Of a DNA stretch of 26,184 bases, positions 12,252-21,676 are shown piece after piece (position 1 is the first letter of the stretch; each line of letters starts with the position of its first letter). The stretch spans positions 1 to 26,184 of the forward strand of contig JBBPIN010000031.1 of the NCBI GenBank assembly GCA_038040285.1, written 5' to 3'. The notes beneath the pieces were generated by a model. It saw only the letters and a list, made by a program, of their open reading frames with translations, was not told the origin of the DNA and searched no databases. The DNA is from Mayfieldus sp038040285. Its GTDB lineage: Bacteria > Actinomycetota > Thermoleophilia > Solirubrobacterales > 70-9. The translations under genes were made by a program, and so were the position numbers.

Positions 12252-15200
12252 TTAGGCCGGGGCTCCCTCCCCCTCCCACTCGGCGCGGTGCACGGTGTGG
12301 GTGCCAGCCATCCCCTTCAGCTCCAGCTCCCGGCCCTCGTCGAAGGCGAGGCCGTCCTCGCCCTCCGCCTGCTCGCGCAGCGCCTCGGAGACCAGGATCT
12401 CCCCGCCCCGCGCCTGACCGGCGATGCGGGCCGCAAGGACTACGTTGCGGCCGAAGAAGTCGCCCTCCTCGGCGATTGCCTCGCCGGTGTGGAGGCCCAT
12501 CCGCACGCGAATTCCATCGTCGGGGTTCTCGGTGGCGCGCTCCGTAAGCGCCCGCTGGACCTCGATCGCGCAGTGGAGGGCCGCCGTCGGCTGGGGGAAG
12601 ACGAGCATGAAGCCGTCGCCCTGGTTCTTGACCTCGTAGCCGCCATGCTCGCGCAGGTGCTGGCGGAAGATCGAGTTGTGGGCCCGCAACAGGTCCAGCC
12701 AGCGCTCGTCGCCGAGACGCTCGGTGAGGATCGTCGAGTCCTCGATGTCGCTGAACAGAATCGTCACGGTGCCGTCCGACGCCGCGTAGGCGAGGATGTC
12801 GGGGCGCTCCGACTCGACCGCCGCGATCACCTCGTCGATCGAGGTCGTGGCGTCGACCCCGGCCAGCCCCTGCGCGGCCAGCTTTGCGGCCAGGGCCTGA
12901 TCGGTTATCGCCCGCATCCTCATCTCCTGCGCGGCGTCGAGACAGCGGTCGAGCAGCTCCAGTGCCCGCTCGCGGTCGCCGGGCGAGCCGCGGTCGAGCA
13001 GCACGCGGGCCAGATTGAGGTGCGCCTGGGCGAGGAACGGCCGGTCGCCCATGCGCTCCGACAACGCGATCGCGTCCTCGAGCTCGGTGACCGCACGGTC
13101 GAGCTTTCCGGCGGTTGCCGAGCTGACGCCAAGGAAGCGATCGATCGGTCCCCAACAAGCCGCGGCGCGGCCGGCAACCACCGTCTGGCCGCTGAAGGGC
13201 TCGAGCATCCCGTGAAGCTTCTCCGCTCTCCCTCCGTCCTCGAGCGCGCCGGCGATCTCGCAGAGGATCGCGACTGCGGTTATCCACTGGGCGGCCGCAA
13301 ACGGGATGCTCGCGAAGTCGTCGACGGCGATCCGCTCGAACTCCGCCCGTGCCTCGTCGAGCTGGCCGCGGTCGGCATGGGTCAGCGCCGCGGCGATGCG
13401 CCAGGCGGTGATCGCCGGATAGCGCGCGGCGAGCTGATCGATCGCCGGAGCGATCTCCTCCAACCGGCCTTCGAGGCGGTAGCGCAGCGCGGCCTGGATC
13501 GCGAAGAACTGCCGCGCGAGCGGCTCCTGGGCGCGCTCACCGCCTGCGCGAGCCTCGGCGGCAAACTGCTCGGCGGCGTCGAAACGCCCGTCGATCATCG
13601 CCCGCATCCCGCGCAGCAGCGGCACGTGCCAGAGGTGCTGGGGTTGGCGCAGCTCCGCGGCGAGGCGGGCGTATGACTCGAGGTCGCTGTCGACCGCCCC
13701 GATGTCGCCGAGCCCCAGGTGACCCGCGAGGCGCAGCACGTGGGCGCGCAACTCCAGCTCGCGGTCGCCAACCCGGCGCGCCAGCTCGAGGACCTCGGTC
13801 TGCACCGCGACCATGTTCCACGCCGCCTCCGGATCGAGCTCGATGAAGGCGCCGCGGCTCAACGTGAAGGCGAGCGTGCGGTCATCGCCGAGGCGGCGCG
13901 CCATCTCGGTTGCCGCGTCGTGCAGCTCCTTCGCCCGACCCTGGGGATCGACCCAGAAGTACTCCTGCGCGAGCCAGGAGAGCAGCCGCGCCCGCTCGAG
14001 GCTGTCCTCGGTACCAACCGCGCCCAGTGCCGCCTCCACGACCTCGACGATCCGATCGTCCTTGCCGCCAACTTCCGACACGTAGGCGAGGCCGAACGCC
14101 GCCCGCACAAGCAGCTCCGTAGAGCCGAGCGCAAGCGCCGCGTCGGCAGCCCGGTCGAGCGTCCCGCGCGCTTCGGCGAGCTTGCCGGCCCTCGTCTGAA
14201 CCTCACCCAGGACGACGAGGAGCCTGCAGCTGCGCTCCTCGTCGCGCTCGCAGAGCTCCAGCGTCTCCAGCGCCCTTTCATACAGCTCCACCGCCTCCTC
14301 GTAGCCGAGCTTCCCGGCCGCGCTCTCGGCCGCCCGCACCGCGTAGTCGACCGCCTTCTCCGCGTCCCCGCCTGCCGCCCCCTCTAGATAGTGGTGGGCC
14401 ACCTCGTTGAGGCGGCGCTGAAGCCGGGCCGGATCTGACGAGTAGAGGTCCTCCAGCGCCTCGGCAATCCGCCGGTGCAGGGCGGGGCGCTGCGCTGCGC
14501 TCAGCTCCTCGTAGAGCGTCTCGCGCACCAGCGCGTGGGAGAAGCGGAAGCGCCCGGGGGAGCTCTCTGCCAGCAGTTGGGCCGAGACCGCGCTGGCGAG
14601 CGCCTTCTCCAGCGTCTCGCGCTCGATGCCCGCCACCCGTGCCAGCACCTCGGTGTCGAAGTCGCGCCCGATCGCGGCCCCGACGGTGAGCGCTTTGTTG
14701 GCCTCCTCATCGAGGCGGTCGAGACGCCGCCCGACGACGTCTCGCACTCCCTGCGGGATGACAAGCGACGCCGCCCCCGGCGCCTCCAACGACCCCTCCG
14801 CGGCGAGCAGGCGCACGACCTCGGCGAGGAAGAACGGATTGCCCTCGGTCTGGTCGTGTACGACCCGGACCAGTTCCGGCGCCGGCTCGGCGCCCGCGGT
14901 CATCTCGATGTAGCTGCGCACCTCCTCGCCGGTCAGGCCGTGCAGCGCCACGCGGCTCGCTGCGCCGGTGCCCGACAGCTCCCCGAGCACCCGTGAGAGC
15001 GGGTGGTGGCGACCCAGCTCGACGTCGCGGTAGGTGCCGATCAAGAGCAGGCGCGCGTCGCCCAGCCCGCGGGCGAGGAACTGGAGCAGCAGCAGCGAGG
15101 GCTCGTCGGCCCAGTGCAGGTCGTCGAGCACCACAACCAGCGGACGCGAGGCGGAGGCGCTGGTCAGAAAGCTCGAGATCGAGTCGAAGAGCCGGAACCG

Positions 15201-16619
15201 CGCCGCATCGTCGTCGGCCTCGGCGGGCGCGCTGACCTCGCCGACGCGCTCCGCGACCTCGGGCACCACGCGGGCGATGTCGGCGGCGCCGCTGCCCATC
15301 TCCCATGCGAGAGCGACCGGGTCGGCCTCGCGCACGTAGGAGCGGATCACCTGCATCCAGGGCCAGTAGGCGGGCGCCCCGTCGTCCTCGTGGCAGCGGC
15401 CCCAGTGCACGTTGGCGCCCCGCACCTGCGCGTAGGTCGCCAGCTCCTCCGCGGTGCGGGTCTTGCCAATCCCCGGCTCTCCGGCTATCAGAACCAGCCT
15501 CCCCCGCCCCGCGAGCGTCTCGTCCGCGGCCCCGCGCAGCTCCTCAAGCTCTGCCTCGCGGCCGACGAAGACGCGCCCGGCCAGACCCTCGAGCGGGTTC
15601 TCGTCGGCCGCCTCCGCGGGCTGCTCGGGCTGGGCGGGAGCGTCGCGAACCGCCACCAGGGCCTCGCGCACCGCAGCGGCGCTATCGGGACGCCCGTCGG
15701 GCGACTTCGCGAGCAGGCGCAGGATCAGCTCGTCGAGCGCCGGCGGCACGGCCGGGTTGTGGCGCGATGGCGCCACCGGGTCCGCGTTGAGGTGGCGGCC
15801 AATGATCGACACCGCGTCGCCGCCGGTGAACGGCGGCTGGCCGGCGACCATCTCGTAGAGCAGAGCGCCCAGCGAGTAGAGGTCCGAGGGCGGACCAGAC
15901 GGGCGGCCGAGCGCCCGCTCCGGCGGAAGGTAGGCGACCGTCCCGACCAGGGCCCCGGTTGTGCCCTGGGCGGCGGTCTCGGCGAGGCTGAAGTCGCCCA
16001 GCCGCGCACCACCGTCCTCGGCGAGCCAGACGTTGGCCGGTTTGAGGTCGCGGTGGACGATCCCACGGGAGTGGGCGTGCTCGAGGGCCCGGCAGACGTC
16101 GATGCCGATCGCGATCGCCCTGTCGACCGCGAGGCGGCCGTCCTCGCTGGAGGCGAGCAGCCGCTGCACGTCGCCGCCGGGCATGTAGCGGCTGACGATG
16201 TAGGGCCGCCCGTCGCTCTCGCCGGTGTCATGGACGGTGACCAGATGCGGGTGGTCGCCGAGCTTCTCCATCGCCTGCATCTCGCGGCGGGCGCGGGCCA
16301 GCGCTGCCTCGCCCAGCCCCTCGGTGTCGAACAGGGCGACGGCGACGTCTCGGTCCAGCTCCGCGTCGCGGGCCAGGTAGACGTCCTTGCGACCGCCGCG
16401 CCCGAGGAAGCTGCGCACGTCGTAACGGTCCCCGATCGAGTCGGGGGCGTCGGGCGGTGCAGCCGAATCCGACGCCGCGGCCGCTTCGGGGGCGCCGTCG
16501 ACCTGCGCGGCGTCGGCGGGCGTCGCGGGCACGGCTTCCGGGGGCGCCAGGTCGAATCCGCAGGAATCGCAAAATCTGGCGCCCTCGCGGTTCGGTTTGC
16601 CGCAGGCTGGGCACTCCAT
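12252..16619 (-). CDS. Zinc-ribbon / degenerate Ser-Thr kinase / AAA ATPase / TPR / class III nucleotidyl cyclase fusion
   Basis: 1455 residues. Order: zinc ribbon (CPAC at 3-6, CDSC at 17-20); Ala/Pro linker; protein kinase domain ~65-325; AAA/AfsR-type ATPase ~350-700 (Walker A GEPGIGKT 380-387, Walker B VVVLDDLHWAD around D499/D500); long helical TPR region ~700-1270; C-terminal class III cyclase ~1282-1430. The cyclase keeps the two metal Asp (D1291 in FSDIEDST, D1335 in QGDGFM), K1331, and N1392/R1398 (GRNVVLAAR), so it looks active, and K1331 favours ATP. The kinase keeps HRDLKPAN, but the glycine loop is GRGGRKDV, the beta-3 Lys is absent (VAVALFDTEG) and DFG reads DFS, so it may be a pseudokinase. 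Probably a large cytoplasmic signal integrator making cAMP. It is divergent from the membrane protein gene by 29 bp and has no ribosome site. Confidence 0.93.
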   Translation of the reverse strand: MECPACGKPNREGARFCDSCGFDLAPPEAVPATPADAAQVDGAPEAAAASDSAAPPDAPDSIGDRYDVRSFLGRGGRKDVYLARDAELDRDVAVALFDTEGLGEAALARARREMQAMEKLGDHPHLVTVHDTGESDGRPYIVSRYMPGGDVQRLLASSEDGRLAVDRAIAIGIDVCRALEHAHSRGIVHRDLKPANVWLAEDGGARLGDFSLAETAAQGTTGALVGTVAYLPPERALGRPSGPPSDLYSLGALLYEMVAGQPPFTGGDAVSIIGRHLNADPVAPSRHNPAVPPALDELILRLLAKSPDGRPDSAAAVREALVAVRDAPAQPEQPAEAADENPLEGLAGRVFVGREAELEELRGAADETLAGRGRLVLIAGEPGIGKTRTAEELATYAQVRGANVHWGRCHEDDGAPAYWPWMQVIRSYVREADPVALAWEMGSGAADIARVVPEVAERVGEVSAPAEADDDAARFRLFDSISSFLTSASASRPLVVVLDDLHWADEPSLLLLQFLARGLGDARLLLIGTYRDVELGRHHPLSRVLGELSGTGAASRVALHGLTGEEVRSYIEMTAGAEPAPELVRVVHDQTEGNPFFLAEVVRLLAAEGSLEAPGAASLVIPQGVRDVVGRRLDRLDEEANKALTVGAAIGRDFDTEVLARVAGIERETLEKALASAVSAQLLAESSPGRFRFSHALVRETLYEELSAAQRPALHRRIAEALEDLYSSDPARLQRRLNEVAHHYLEGAAGGDAEKAVDYAVRAAESAAGKLGYEEAVELYERALETLELCERDEERSCRLLVVLGEVQTRAGKLAEARGTLDRAADAALALGSTELLVRAAFGLAYVSEVGGKDDRIVEVVEAALGAVGTEDSLERARLLSWLAQEYFWVDPQGRAKELHDAATEMARRLGDDRTLAFTLSRGAFIELDPEAAWNMVAVQTEVLELARRVGDRELELRAHVLRLAGHLGLGDIGAVDSDLESYARLAAELRQPQHLWHVPLLRGMRAMIDGRFDAAEQFAAEARAGGERAQEPLARQFFAIQAALRYRLEGRLEEIAPAIDQLAARYPAITAWRIAAALTHADRGQLDEARAEFERIAVDDFASIPFAAAQWITAVAILCEIAGALEDGGRAEKLHGMLEPFSGQTVVAGRAAACWGPIDRFLGVSSATAGKLDRAVTELEDAIALSERMGDRPFLAQAHLNLARVLLDRGSPGDRERALELLDRCLDAAQEMRMRAITDQALAAKLAAQGLAGVDATTSIDEVIAAVESERPDILAYAASDGTVTILFSDIEDSTILTERLGDERWLDLLRAHNSIFRQHLREHGGYEVKNQGDGFMLVFPQPTAALHCAIEVQRALTERATENPDDGIRVRMGLHTGEAIAEEGDFFGRNVVLAARIAGQARGGEILVSEALREQAEGEDGLAFDEGRELELKGMAGTHTVHRAEWEGEGAPA

Positions 16620-16633
16620 CGGTCGTTAGGACA

Positions 16634-16639
16634 TAGTTT
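16634..16639 (+). promoter_or_regulatory. Leaderless -10-like box of the membrane protein gene
   Basis: TAGTTT lies 9 nt before the ATG at 16649, which has no Shine-Dalgarno. Same spacing as the boxes before the MBL gene and rpiA. The gap to the divergent cyclase gene is only 29 bp. Confidence 0.4.
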
Positions 16640-16648
16640 GCCGCCCTC

Positions 16649-18988
16649 ATGATCGGCACGTACATCTCGGCGGGGCTGGTCTGCGCCGCGTCGCTGCTGG
16701 TGGGACGCTCGCTGCTGGCCGCTTTGGGCCACGAGCGGTGGTCGTGGCTGGAGCCCGCGGTGGGGTTGGCGGCGCTGTTCACGGTCGCCGGCTTCTTCGC
16801 CCGCGCCCCCGGCCACGCGACGACGGCCGCCGTGTTCGTCGTCGCGCTGCTGCTGGCGGCGGCGGTGGCGCTGCGCCTGCCCTACCGGCGCGGAGAGGCT
16901 GCGCGAGGCGGCCTGCTTGTGGCGCTCGTGGTGGCAGTACTACTGGCGATTCCGTTCGCGATCAGCGGCCGCTTCGGCCTCATCGGGGTGGGTTTCAACA
17001 ACGACCTCGGCCTGCACCTGCAGTGGGCCGAGTGGCTGAAGAACGGCCTCGGCCCGGCGCCGGACAGGGGCTACCCGCTCGGGCCGCACGGGCTCTGCAC
17101 GACGATCTCGGCGTTGCCCGGGATCGGCCTCGACCGGGCCTTCATGGGACTGGTGATTGCGATTCCGGTGCTTACCGCGCTGACTGCGCTGGCGGCGCTG
17201 AAGGAGCTGGGGGCCGGCAGGAGGACTCTCGGGGCGGTGCTGGTCGCGCTCTCCTACCTGGCCGTCTCCTACTACGCCCAGAGCGCCTTCAAGGAGACCG
17301 CCGAGGCGCTTTTCGTGCTGGCCTTCGCGATCGCTCTGCCCACCGCCTGGCCGATCCCCACCGACCTGCGCGGGCGCCTGCGGACGCTCGGGCCGCTGGC
17401 GGTGCTGGCGGTGCTGGCGGCCGGGATCGTCTTCTCCTATAGCTTCGCCGGCCTCGCCTGGCCGCTCGCCGCGGCGGCGATCTTCAGCCTCAGCTTCCCG
17501 GAGGTGCGCCGCGGCCTGGCGCCGCGCCGGCTATGGCGCACGGTGACCCGGCCGGCCGTGCTGGTCGGGGCCTTGGTGGTTGCGCTCGGCGTCGTCGTGC
17601 TGGGGCTGGCCGGACCATTCGGCTTCGGCAAGAGCTTCGCCGAGGTGCAGGGGGCCAATACCTTCGGCCCGGTCAACCCGGCCGAGGCGCTGGGCTTCTG
17701 GACTTCCTCCAACTACCGGCTCGACACGGCCGGGGGCGCGCACCTGCCGTGGCTGACGAGCCCGGTCGCGGCCGTGGCCCTCGTGGCGGGGTTGGCCTGG
17801 TGGCTGCGCCGGCGCGACTACGCGGTTCCCGCGGCACTCGCCGGCGGAATCCTGATCTATCTCGCCACGCTGACGCCGCTGAGCGGCGACTACGTCCGCG
17901 CCAAGGCGCTGATGATCATCGCGCCCCTGGTGATGCTGGTAATCGTCCGCGCCCTGCTCTCGGCGCCGCCCGCCGAGTGGAGGGTGCCGCGCGCCGCCTG
18001 GGGCGCGCTCTCCACGGTCTTCCTGGTCGGCGCCGTTTACTCGAGCCTGCTGGTGCTGCGGGACACGCCGATCGCGCCCCCCGGCCACGGAACCCAGCTG
18101 CGGGCCTTCCTGCCCCAGGTTGCCGGCAACTCGGTCCTCTACGCCGGCCAGGACCGCTTCGCGCAGTGGGAGCTGCGCGGCGCCGACACCAGGATCCCGC
18201 TGATCGAGTTCCCCGACGACCTGGCGCAGGAACGGCCGACGAAGCCGTTCGACCTCGGGGTCGCCTACAGCCCGATCGACTTCGACTCGTTCACCCCCGG
18301 CACCCTGGACCGCTTCGACTTCGTGGTCACGACGCGCGCCGCCTACGCGAGCAAGGCGCCCCCCAACTTCCGAGCGGTCGAAAGGACCCCGTCCTACATC
18401 CTCTGGAAGCGAATCGGCCGAACTCCGCGCAAGCGAACGACGCTGCTCGAGGGCGGCGCTCCGGCCGCCCCCCTCGACTGCGCGGCGCCGGAGACGAAAC
18501 TGATGATCTCGCTACCCGGCAGCGCATCGATCTTCCCGACCCCGGTCGTGGGGCCGCAGGAGAGCTGGGACAACGGGCCGACGCCCGGCCTCGGGGAGCG
18601 GACCAGCCAGACGCTGAGCCTGCCGGCGGGCCGCTGGAACCTCTCGCTTCAGTACTTCAGCCCGGTGCCGATGCAGCTACGGGCGCCCGCGGCGGGCCTC
18701 GACGAGCATTTCCCCTCGGCGCTGGACGGGCAGCGGCCCAACCAGCTGACGCTCTATAACGACGGTCAATACTGGCCCGCCGGCTCGCTCGACCTAAGCT
18801 CGCCCGCCCGGTTGCGGTTCACGGTCACGGTCGACGACCCGAACACGCTCCAGCGCCTCACGGGCTATGACGGCAATGCCTTCCTCGGCGAGCTGACCGC
18901 GAGGCCGGTCGCCGCAGAGCGCCGAACCACGCTGGCGCAGGCCTGCGGCTCCTGGGTCGACTTCTACACCGGCGGGCGCCAGCCCTAG
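16649..18988 (+). CDS. Large multi-pass membrane protein, possibly GT-C-like glycosyltransferase
   Basis: 779 residues. The first ~460 hold about twelve or thirteen hydrophobic helices (for example 5-27, 35-51, 58-77, 88-106 and pairs up to ~460). The remaining ~320 are a soluble, beta-rich domain that should face outside (RWNLSLQYFSPVPMQL; RLRFTVTVDD). Many helices and a large extracytoplasmic C-terminal domain fit GT-C fold glycosyltransferases and arabinosyltransferase-like proteins. The first large loop has GFNNDLGLHLQWAEW (N117, N118, D119), where GT-C enzymes often carry acidic catalytic residues. No named family is recognised, so the enzymatic role is inference. Start is leaderless-like. 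Its TAG stop overlaps that of the convergent coiled-coil gene (CTAG, 18985-18988). Confidence 0.85.
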   Translation: MIGTYISAGLVCAASLLVGRSLLAALGHERWSWLEPAVGLAALFTVAGFFARAPGHATTAAVFVVALLLAAAVALRLPYRRGEAARGGLLVALVVAVLLAIPFAISGRFGLIGVGFNNDLGLHLQWAEWLKNGLGPAPDRGYPLGPHGLCTTISALPGIGLDRAFMGLVIAIPVLTALTALAALKELGAGRRTLGAVLVALSYLAVSYYAQSAFKETAEALFVLAFAIALPTAWPIPTDLRGRLRTLGPLAVLAVLAAGIVFSYSFAGLAWPLAAAAIFSLSFPEVRRGLAPRRLWRTVTRPAVLVGALVVALGVVVLGLAGPFGFGKSFAEVQGANTFGPVNPAEALGFWTSSNYRLDTAGGAHLPWLTSPVAAVALVAGLAWWLRRRDYAVPAALAGGILIYLATLTPLSGDYVRAKALMIIAPLVMLVIVRALLSAPPAEWRVPRAAWGALSTVFLVGAVYSSLLVLRDTPIAPPGHGTQLRAFLPQVAGNSVLYAGQDRFAQWELRGADTRIPLIEFPDDLAQERPTKPFDLGVAYSPIDFDSFTPGTLDRFDFVVTTRAAYASKAPPNFRAVERTPSYILWKRIGRTPRKRTTLLEGGAPAAPLDCAAPETKLMISLPGSASIFPTPVVGPQESWDNGPTPGLGERTSQTLSLPAGRWNLSLQYFSPVPMQLRAPAAGLDEHFPSALDGQRPNQLTLYNDGQYWPAGSLDLSSPARLRFTVTVDDPNTLQRLTGYDGNAFLGELTARPVAAERRTTLAQACGSWVDFYTGGRQP

Positions 18989-19269
18989 CCGCGAGCGATC
19001 AGCGCCGCGATCATCCCGAGCATCGCGACGATCATGCCGCCACCGATGCGGATCATCGTCAGCCGCAGCTCATCGATCTGACCGGAAAGCTCGGTCCTCA
19101 GCCCGTCGATCCGGCCGTTGACCCCGTCAATCCGGCCGTCGACCCCGCCGATCTGACCGGAGAGCTCAGCCCTTAGCTCCCGAATGTCGCGATCGACTCG
19201 GTCGAAGCCCGCATCCATCCGGCGTGCCAGATCATCGAGGCGTTCGTCGGTCCAGGCCCCTCGCTCCAT
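18985..19269 (-). CDS. Small coiled-coil protein with a C-terminal membrane anchor
   Basis: I place the start at the ATG 19267-19269 (94 residues). A longer open frame upstream runs antisense-like through the HAD gene. A TATCCT box (19277-19282, minus) lies 7 nt upstream and there is no Shine-Dalgarno, so the mRNA is probably leaderless. Residues ~5-70 are a coiled coil with near repeats (LSGQIGGVDGRIDG, VNGRIDGLRTELSGQIDEL). Residues ~74-92 are one hydrophobic helix (IGGGMIVAMLGMIAALIA). The layout resembles small phage- or DUF1640-like coiled-coil membrane proteins. Function unknown. It follows the tkt-tal-pgi-HAD operon after 71 bp but seems to have its own promoter. Confidence 0.7.
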   Translation of the reverse strand: MERGAWTDERLDDLARRMDAGFDRVDRDIRELRAELSGQIGGVDGRIDGVNGRIDGLRTELSGQIDELRLTMIRIGGGMIVAMLGMIAALIARG

Positions 19270-19340
19270 CCAGATGAGGATAGCCCTGTCGGTGTCAACA
19301 ACTGGTCGCTGCGTGTAACCGAATCGCGCCTGATTGGGGT

Positions 19341-20006
19341 CTAGAGCGGCAGCCCCTCCTCGAGCGTGGCGACGACATGGTCGGCGCCCGCCTCGCGTAG
19401 CTGCTCGACCGAGTAGCGGCCGCTGGCGACGCCGACAACCTTGATCCCGGCGCCGTGGCCGGCCTCGACGTCGAGCGGCGTGTCTCCGACCGCGAGGCAT
19501 TCGGCAGGCTCCAGCGTCCCACCCGACACCAGCTGCGCGCGCTCGATCGCACAGCGAGTGAGCTCAACGCGGTCGGTCGAGTCGGAGCCGTAGCCCCCGA
19601 AACTGAAGAAGCGGTTGAGGTTCGCCCGCGAGAGCTTGATGTGGGCGGCCGCCTCGACGTTGCCGGTCACCAGCCCGGCAAGCAGCCCGTCCTCGACCAG
19701 GCGCGCAAGCAGCTCCTCGACGCCGGGCAGCACCCGGTAGCGCTTCGATTCGGCGACCGCGGCGGTCAGGTAATGCAGCCGTCGAGCCATCAGCCGGGCC
19801 AGCTCGCGACGCTCGGGCTCGCGGCCGAGCACACCGCTGAAGGTCAGCCGCCCGACCTCCGGGTCGGTCATGCCCGCATGGCTGAACTCGTCGATGTCGG
19901 CCTCGAGCCCGTAGAGCTCCTCGAAGGCGCGCCGCCAGGCGACGGCGCCGGCGCCCCCGGTCGTGATCAGGGTTCCGTCGATGTCGAAGAGGGCGGCTTC
20001 GATCAA
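19341..20006 (-). CDS. HAD-family phosphatase
   Basis: 221 residues from a TTG at 20004-20006 that overlaps the pgi stop (TTGA), implying translational coupling. All four HAD motifs are present: ALFDIDGTLI (D8, D10), VTGN with Thr/Ser motif II in LVTGNVEAA, K in HIKLSRANL, and AVGDTPLDVEAGHGAG (motif IV). The helical cap lies between motifs I and II (SHAGMTDPEVGRLTF), as in phosphoglycolate phosphatase-like enzymes (subfamily IA). The substrate cannot be told. Its place as the last gene of a tkt-tal-pgi operon suggests a sugar phosphate, by context only. Confidence 0.88.
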   Translation of the reverse strand: MIEAALFDIDGTLITTGGAGAVAWRRAFEELYGLEADIDEFSHAGMTDPEVGRLTFSGVLGREPERRELARLMARRLHYLTAAVAESKRYRVLPGVEELLARLVEDGLLAGLVTGNVEAAAHIKLSRANLNRFFSFGGYGSDSTDRVELTRCAIERAQLVSGGTLEPAECLAVGDTPLDVEAGHGAGIKVVGVASGRYSVEQLREAGADHVVATLEEGLPL

Positions 20007-21643
20007 CGCGACCGCGCCGCCCGGTAGCGGCGGATCAACTCGTCCGTCGAGCTGTCGTGGTCGAGCGGCGATTCTTCGTCGCCCTGTAGCTCGGGCACGA
20101 TCCGCTTCGCCAGCGCCTTGCCCAGCTCGACGCCCCACTGGTCGAAGGAGTCGATCGACCACACGGTCCCCTGGGTGAAGACGCTGTGCTCGTAGAGCGC
20201 CACCAGCGTGCCCAGCATCTCGGGGGTGAGGCGCTCGGCGAGGATCGTGTTGGAGGGGCGGTTGCCCTCGAAGACCCGATGCGGCACCAGCTCCTCCGGG
20301 ATTCCCTCCTCGCGCACCTGCTCGGGGGTCTTGCCGAAGGCGAGCGCCTCGGTCTGCGCGAACACGTTGGCGACCAGCAGGTCGTGGTGCTCGCCGAGCG
20401 GGTTGAGGCTCTGGTGAAAGCCGATGAAGTCGCAGGGGATCAGCTTCGCGCCCTGGTGGATGAGCTGGTAGAAGGAGTGCTGGCCGTTGGTCCCCGGCTC
20501 ACCCCAGTAGATCGCGCCGGTCTCGTAATCCACTCCGGTGCCGTCGAGCGTGACGTGCTTGCCATTGGACTCCATCGTCAGCTGCTGTAGATAGGCCGGG
20601 AAGCGCTTCAGGTACTGCTCGTAGGGCAGCACCGCAACCGTCTGCGCGCCGAAGAAGTCTCCGTACCAGACCGCCAGCAGGCCCATCAGCGCCGGCAGGT
20701 TGCGCTCGGTGGGGGTCTGGAGGAAGTGCTCGTCCATGGCGTGAAAGCCGGCCAACATCTCGCGGAAACTCTCGGGTCCGATCGCGACCATGGTGGATAG
20801 GCCGATCGCCGAGTCCATCGAGTAGCGGCCCCCCACCCATTCCCAGAAGCCGAACATGTTGTCGGTGTCGATCCCGAACTTCGCCACCTCTTCGGCGTTG
20901 GTGGAGACGGCGACGAAGTGCTTCGCGATCGCGTCTTCGTCGCCCAGCGCCTCAGCGACCCAGGCCCGGGCGGTATGCGCGTTGGTCATCGTCTCCAGCG
21001 TCGTGAAGGTCTTCGAGGAGACGATGAACAGGGTCTCCGCGGGGTCGAGGTCGCGGGTCGCCTCGGCGAAGTCGGTGCCGTCGACGTTGGAGACGAAGCG
21101 GAAGCTCATCTCGCGTTTCGAGTAGTGGCGCAGCGCCTCGTAGGCCATCACAGGACCGAGGTCCGAGCCGCCGATGCCGATGTTGATCACGTTGCGGATC
21201 GGCTTGCCGCTATGGCCGCGCCACTCGCCGCCCCGCACCCGCTCGCAGAAGTCGCTCATCTGGTCGAGCACCTCGTGGACTTCCTTGACGACGTCGACGC
21301 CGTCGACGACCAGCGAGCGATCGCGCGGCATCCGCAGCGCCACGTGAAGCACGGAGCGGCCCTCCGACACGTTGATGCGCTCGCCGCTGAACATCGCCTC
21401 GCGGCGCTCGGCGAGGCCCGACTGCTCCGCCAGCTGGAACAGCAGCGAGAGCGTCTCGTCGTCGATCCGGTTCTTCGAGTAGTCGAGGTAGAGCCCGGCG
21501 CCTTCGGCGACCATTCGCGTCCCCCGCACCGGGTCCTCGGCGAACAGGTCGCGCAGGTGGCGAGACTTGACTTGGGCGTAATCGCGCTCCAGCTCCCGCC
21601 ACGCCGGGCGCTCTCTGAGCGGTGCGATCTTCTCCTGCGCCAT
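20003..21643 (-). CDS. pgi: Glucose-6-phosphate isomerase
   Basis: 546 residues, usual length for the bacterial long form. It interconverts glucose 6-phosphate and fructose 6-phosphate, linking glycolysis to the pentose phosphate pathway. Motifs: NIGIGGSDLGPVMAYEAL (sugar-phosphate site, 154-171), FVSNVDGTDFAEAT, SSKTFTTLETM, the signature FWEWVGGRYSMDSAIGLS, EPGTNGQHSFYQLIHQG (catalytic region), and the second signature SFDQWGVELGKALAKRI. A ribosome site GAGGAG is 5 nt before the ATG. It lies 33 bp after tal and overlaps the HAD phosphatase start. All core motifs are intact. Confidence 0.96.
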   Translation of the reverse strand: MAQEKIAPLRERPAWRELERDYAQVKSRHLRDLFAEDPVRGTRMVAEGAGLYLDYSKNRIDDETLSLLFQLAEQSGLAERREAMFSGERINVSEGRSVLHVALRMPRDRSLVVDGVDVVKEVHEVLDQMSDFCERVRGGEWRGHSGKPIRNVINIGIGGSDLGPVMAYEALRHYSKREMSFRFVSNVDGTDFAEATRDLDPAETLFIVSSKTFTTLETMTNAHTARAWVAEALGDEDAIAKHFVAVSTNAEEVAKFGIDTDNMFGFWEWVGGRYSMDSAIGLSTMVAIGPESFREMLAGFHAMDEHFLQTPTERNLPALMGLLAVWYGDFFGAQTVAVLPYEQYLKRFPAYLQQLTMESNGKHVTLDGTGVDYETGAIYWGEPGTNGQHSFYQLIHQGAKLIPCDFIGFHQSLNPLGEHHDLLVANVFAQTEALAFGKTPEQVREEGIPEELVPHRVFEGNRPSNTILAERLTPEMLGTLVALYEHSVFTQGTVWSIDSFDQWGVELGKALAKRIVPELQGDEESPLDHDSSTDELIRRYRAARSR

Positions 21644-21676
21644 CCGCGCTCCTCAGGGCATCCCGGGAGAGGTCAC

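Noticed and set aside
12042..13676. Long plus-strand open frame opposite the cyclase gene
   Set aside because: It is the complement of a clearly coding frame with recognisable domains; its translation has no motif. The same holds for the long plus-strand frames at 15003-16652 and 20918-22864.
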